From positions 9,158 to 14,920 of the forward strand of contig DLXZ01000182.1 of NCBI GenBank assembly GCA_003448675.1: 5,763 bases of DNA, read 5' to 3'. Under the pieces are notes generated by a model. It was not told the DNA's origin. It searched no databases and was given only the letters and a program-made list of their open reading frames with translations. Made by a program: the position numbers and the translations under genes. Origin of the DNA: Porticoccaceae bacterium (GTDB lineage Bacteria > Pseudomonadota > Gammaproteobacteria > Pseudomonadales > Porticoccaceae). Of this stretch, positions 5,732 through 5,763 are shown one piece after another (the stretch's first letter is position 1; each line of letters starts with the position of its first letter).

Positions 5732-5763
5732 CATCCCCGTCTGCACCGGTGCAGACGGGGATG
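5732..5763. terminator. 32-base perfect palindrome, probable end of the operon
   Basis: Bases 5732-5747 and 5748-5763 are exact reverse complements centred on CCGG. As RNA this gives a 14-bp stem, CATCCCCGTCTGCA, with a CCGG loop, starting 15 bases after the nasS stop. The window ends at the last palindrome base, so the T run that would prove an intrinsic terminator cannot be seen. Because it is symmetric it could also end a convergent gene or start the leader of a following nitrate gene. Confidence 0.65.

Overview
The window looks like a chromosomal piece of a Gram-negative, probably marine, gammaproteobacterium. The reasons are a signal-peptide outer-membrane barrel protein, a sigma-54 promoter, a NasT/NasS nitrate-responsive pair and moderate GC. 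The taxon is an inference from gene types, not a match.

Layout: two genes lie on the minus strand at the left. The first is the N-terminal half of a luciferase-like flavin-dependent monooxygenase (cut by the window edge); the second is a complete acetyl-CoA hydrolase/4-hydroxybutyrate CoA-transferase family protein. A roughly 550-base divergent control region (2019-2568) follows. The right half is a plus-strand unit: outer-membrane porin, then nasT (ANTAR antiterminator), then nasS (cytoplasmic nitrate-binding sensor). It ends in a large palindromic hairpin at the window edge.

The best part is the control region before the porin. It holds a good sigma-54 promoter (nitrogen-limitation control, probably through NtrC). 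Predicted transcription starts about 185 bases before the porin ATG. The leader contains a strong intrinsic terminator, and its left arm can instead form a short hairpin with a six-base loop AAUGGA. This fits the A1/G4 hexaloop rule of ANTAR-domain RNA targets. The gene two places downstream encodes exactly such an ANTAR protein, and the next encodes its nitrate-sensing partner.

A coherent reading is that nitrogen limitation starts transcription. Nitrate bound by NasS frees NasT, NasT stabilises the antiterminator hairpin, and RNA polymerase reads through into porin-nasT-nasS. The porin would then be an outer-membrane entry channel for nitrate/nitrite, and the regulators would control their own operon. 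The RNA parts are read directly from sequence, the NasS/NasT mechanism is known for the family, and the porin substrate is inference.

A second point of interest is the CoA-transferase. The position of the family's catalytic glutamate is a glycine, so ordinary ping-pong CoA transfer is doubtful.
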